A stretch of 64,000 nt of DNA, taken from contig CAZGYD010000021.1 in NCBI GenBank assembly GCA_964530115.1, forward strand, positions 9,131 through 73,130, read 5' to 3'. Positions within the stretch are counted from its first letter, which is position 1. Every line of letters starts with the position of its first letter. Positions 60,456-64,000 of this stretch are shown piece by piece. Origin of the DNA: Fen-999 sp964530115 (GTDB lineage: Bacteria; Pseudomonadota; Gammaproteobacteria; Burkholderiales; Rhodocyclaceae). A program made the translations under genes and the position numbers. The notes beneath the pieces are model-generated. The model made no database searches. It worked only from the letters and a program-made list of their open reading frames with translations, and was not told the origin of the DNA.

Positions 60456-61353
60456 ATGAAGCTTTCCGCGCTGCGATATCTGGTGGCCTTCGCCGACGAG
60501 GGTTCGTTCAGCAAGGCCGCCGAGCGCTGCCACGTTTCCCAGCCGACGCTGAGCGTGGCCTTGCAGAACCTCGAAGCCGAGCTCGGGGTGACGCTGATCG
60601 AGCGGGTCAAGGGCCATGCGGCGCTGACCGAGCTCGGCTACCAGGTCGTCGCCCAGGCGCGCAAGGCGCTCGACGAGGCCCGTCGGGTCGAGATGGTCGC
60701 GCAGCTGGGCAAGAATCCGCTGGCGGGCGATTTCCGGCTCGGCGTGATCCACACCATCGGCCCCTATCTGCTGCCGGACCTGATCCGGTCTCTGCGCAAG
60801 GTGGCGCCGGAGATGAAGCTCTTCATCGAGGAGAGCATGACCGCGCTGCTCGCCGACAATCTCAAGTACGGCAACGTCGATGCCGCGATCATCGCCTTGC
60901 CCTTCGACATTCCGGGCATCGAGACGCGCGCGCTCTACGACGAGGATTTCGAGGTCATCGTGCCCAGGGGGCACCCCTGGGCGAAGCGCCGGCGCATCCC
61001 GGCCGCGGAAGTGCGCGGCGACGACGTGCTGGTGCTCAAGGCCGGCAACTGCTTCCGCGAACAGGTGCTCGATGCCTGCCCCGACATCAGCCATGCCGAG
61101 GGTTCGCTGCATCAGGGGCATTCGATCGAGACGATCCGCTGCATGGTCGCTTCGGGTTACGGCATTTCGGTGCTGCCGGCCGGCGCGCTCTCGGCGCCTT
61201 ACCGTTCCGATCTCGTCGTCGCCATTCCGTTCGAGGACCCCGCGCCGGCCCGCCGCGTGGCGCTGGCCTGGCGGCGCGGCTACTCGCGGCCGCAGGCCAT
61301 CGAGGCGATCGTCACCGCGGTCGCGGGCATGGACAATCCGAGCTACCGGATCG

Positions 61354-61376
<23 letters not shown>
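60456..61376 (+). CDS. OxyR-type LysR regulator (copy 2)
   Basis: A protein of 306 residues, clearly homologous to the protein at 22613. The winged helix (AAERCHVSQPTLSVALQNLE) and the redox loop with Cys199 and Cys208 (GNCFREQVLDAC) are both kept. Having both cysteines means it should sense peroxide like the first copy. It overlaps the 3' end of fisR by 23 bp (convergent). Confidence 0.92.
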
Positions 61377-62682
<1,306 letters not shown>

Positions 62683-62716
62683 CGTGACTCCGGGCGGCCC
62701 TCGCTGATGCCATTTT

Positions 62717-62766
62717 CGGCACAAGATTGGCGGGAGATGCGCCGCCATTATTGGCACGATTGCGGC
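62717..62766 (+). promoter_or_regulatory. Candidate sigma-54 promoters of the dioxygenase gene
   Basis: Two sites have the -24/-12 GG-N10-GC spacing: CGGCACAAGATTGGC (62717-62731) and TGGCACGATTGCGGC (62752-62766). Both lie between the divergent fisR and dioxygenase genes. Confidence 0.55.
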
Positions 62767-62963
62767 GCATGGCAAGCGATGCCGAACCGGATGCCTTGAT
62801 TTTCAATGGCTTCGGACAAGGCGCGGCCGGGTACGAATCTTGGAGGCATTTCTGCAAAACACCACACCCCCGACCCCGACCCGAGCCTCTCAACACAAAT
62901 GTTTCTGATGATGCGTGGATTACGGCAGCGGCCGGCGTATCGCCGCTTCGTCGCCGGCGGCCG

Positions 62964-63731
62964 ATGATGGCGGAGCGGATTTCGCAGGTGGCGCATTTCC
63001 GCCAGTTCCGTGACCCCGCGACCGACACCTTCACCTATCTGATCGGCTGCGGCCATAGTGGTTCGGCGGCGCTCGTCGATCCGGTGATCGACCAGGTGCC
63101 GCTCTATCTCGGTGTGCTGAAGGAGCTCGGTCTCACGCTCGCGTGGGTCCTGGAGACCCATCTGCATGCGGACCACGTCTCGGCGGCCGACACCCTGCGC
63201 GAATGGACCGGCGCCCGGATCGCCGCCGGGCAGGCGGCGGGCATCGAGGCCGCCGACCGGCTGCTCGGTGATGGCGAGGTGCTGATCCTCGGCGACGAGG
63301 AAATCGGGGCCATGACCACGCCCGGCCACACGCCGGGCTGCCTGACCTATCGGTGGAAGGATCGCCTCTTCACCGGCGACAGCCTCTGGATCGGCGGCTG
63401 CGGTGGCATCGACGAGCCGGGCGGCAACGGCGTCGCGCTCTACGACAGCATCACCCGGCGCCTGTTCGCCCTGCCGGACGAAACCCTGGTCTATCCGGGA
63501 CACGGGGGCAGCGACCGCTGGGTCAGCTGTATCGGCGAGGAGCGCGAGAACAACCCCCTCTTCCACGGTGTCAGCCGCGACCGCTTCGTCGCGATGATCT
63601 GCGGCGAGCACCGCCCGTCGGGCCGGATCCTGCCCGTCGCCCTCGAGGCCAACCGCTTCGCCGGCCGGCTTCGGCACGCCGACGCCCATCCCATCGATCC
63701 ATTGCGGTCCCCCCTCTCGCTCGGCGCCTGA
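62964..63731 (+). CDS. Persulfide dioxygenase (ETHE1-like metallo-beta-lactamase fold)
   Basis: A protein of 255 residues with the metal motif THLHADHVSA, GHTPGCLTY, FTGDSLWIGGCG and VYPGHGG. These enzymes oxidise glutathione persulfide to sulfite and so detoxify sulfide. ATG 62964 or 62967 fits the family start; the frame is open further upstream without plausible coding. Gene pair with fisR, which would induce it through sigma-54. Confidence 0.88.
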   Translation: MMAERISQVAHFRQFRDPATDTFTYLIGCGHSGSAALVDPVIDQVPLYLGVLKELGLTLAWVLETHLHADHVSAADTLREWTGARIAAGQAAGIEAADRLLGDGEVLILGDEEIGAMTTPGHTPGCLTYRWKDRLFTGDSLWIGGCGGIDEPGGNGVALYDSITRRLFALPDETLVYPGHGGSDRWVSCIGEERENNPLFHGVSRDRFVAMICGEHRPSGRILPVALEANRFAGRLRHADAHPIDPLRSPLSLGA

Positions 63732-64000
63732 CCGTAGCGCCGGACTCCCGTCCGGGGCCGTGTGCGTCGGCACGGATGGGCGTGGATCGTCGTGGCTTGT
63801 CAAGCGACACGAAGATTTAACCCCCTGACGACATCTGAAATTGACCCCCTGGGTTAATCAACCCAGATTGTCCATTAGCCATTTTTCGTGAATTTGAGGC
63901 AAGCTGTGAGCCTTCGCCTCGGCGCTGGGGCGAGGTCGGTTCTAATGGATACCATTAGACAAACGTGTTGTGGATCAGATGGATAGGTAACGGTCATGGC
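63732..64000. other. AT-richer window end, possible boundary of another element
   Basis: No complete gene. G+C drops clearly after 63,820. Contains a perfect hairpin CTGGGTT-AATC-AACCCAG (63849-63866), a perfect palindrome TCTAATGG-ATA-CCATTAGA (63941-63959) with a further CCATTAG at 63872, and two CCCCCTG-containing segments (TTAACCCCCTGACGA and TTGACCCCCTGGG). An ATG at 63996 may begin a gene cut by the window edge. Confidence 0.5.

Overview
The window is high-G+C proteobacterial chromosome. Gene content (two OxyR-type regulators, a FisR/persulfide-dioxygenase pair, class Ia nrdAB behind a B12 riboswitch, P19-type iron uptake, TonB-ExbB-ExbD-HemP) points to a betaproteobacterium with sulfur and iron/peroxide lifestyles, perhaps near Rhodocyclales or Nitrosomonadales. 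That placement is inference; no rRNA or tRNA gene is present to anchor it.

Bases 1 to about 14,700 are one end of a transposable prophage. The early region runs leftward from a repressor/operator at 13.9 kb: Ner-like protein, two small genes, MuA-like DDE transposase, MuB-like AAA+ ATPase, GemA and several small proteins, ending with a MuF head protein. The head module on the left is not Mu-like but P2-like: portal and terminase on the plus strand, divergent from an XkdF-like protease that runs off the left edge. A lysis cassette (SAR endolysin, Rz with nested Rz1) follows the terminase. Capsid and tail genes must lie left of the window.

From 14.7 kb on the DNA is host chromosome. A histidine kinase, an APH/AAA fusion, a Sel1 protein, prfC and a PAS-protein/chemoreceptor pair come first. 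Then comes a peroxide-defence zone: oxyR, rubrerythrin with a GlpC-like Fe-S protein and DUF3501, and dps. A 10-kb iron operon (26.8-36.8 kb) follows, with P19, porin, cupredoxin, membrane Fe-S protein, bacterioferritin, TonB-ExbB-ExbD, HemP, a siderophore receptor and DUF1513, starting from one promoter covered by a 35-bp palindrome. Next are nrdAB, an SQR-like flavoprotein with a small membrane partner, ahpC-ahpF, an exported thioredoxin/MsrB fusion, katG, housekeeping genes, an M1 peptidase/ChaN/Cfa operon, a ZIP transporter, a cytochrome c peroxidase divergent from a second oxyR, and fisR divergent from a persulfide dioxygenase.

Three patterns tie the host part together. First, five near-perfect OxyR operators (ATAG-n7-CTAT type) lie before rubrerythrin, dps, ahpC, a 35-residue membrane peptide leading into katG, and between the cytochrome c peroxidase and oxyR2, so a large part of one peroxide regulon is clustered here. 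Second, a dispersed 24-bp repeat occurs about 13 times in the host DNA, in intergenic gaps and inside coding regions, and never in the prophage. Third, a lower-G+C gene for a nuclease-helicase (DUF2075 type) sits between msrB and katG, flanked by two direct, diverged copies of that repeat, as if carried in as a cassette.
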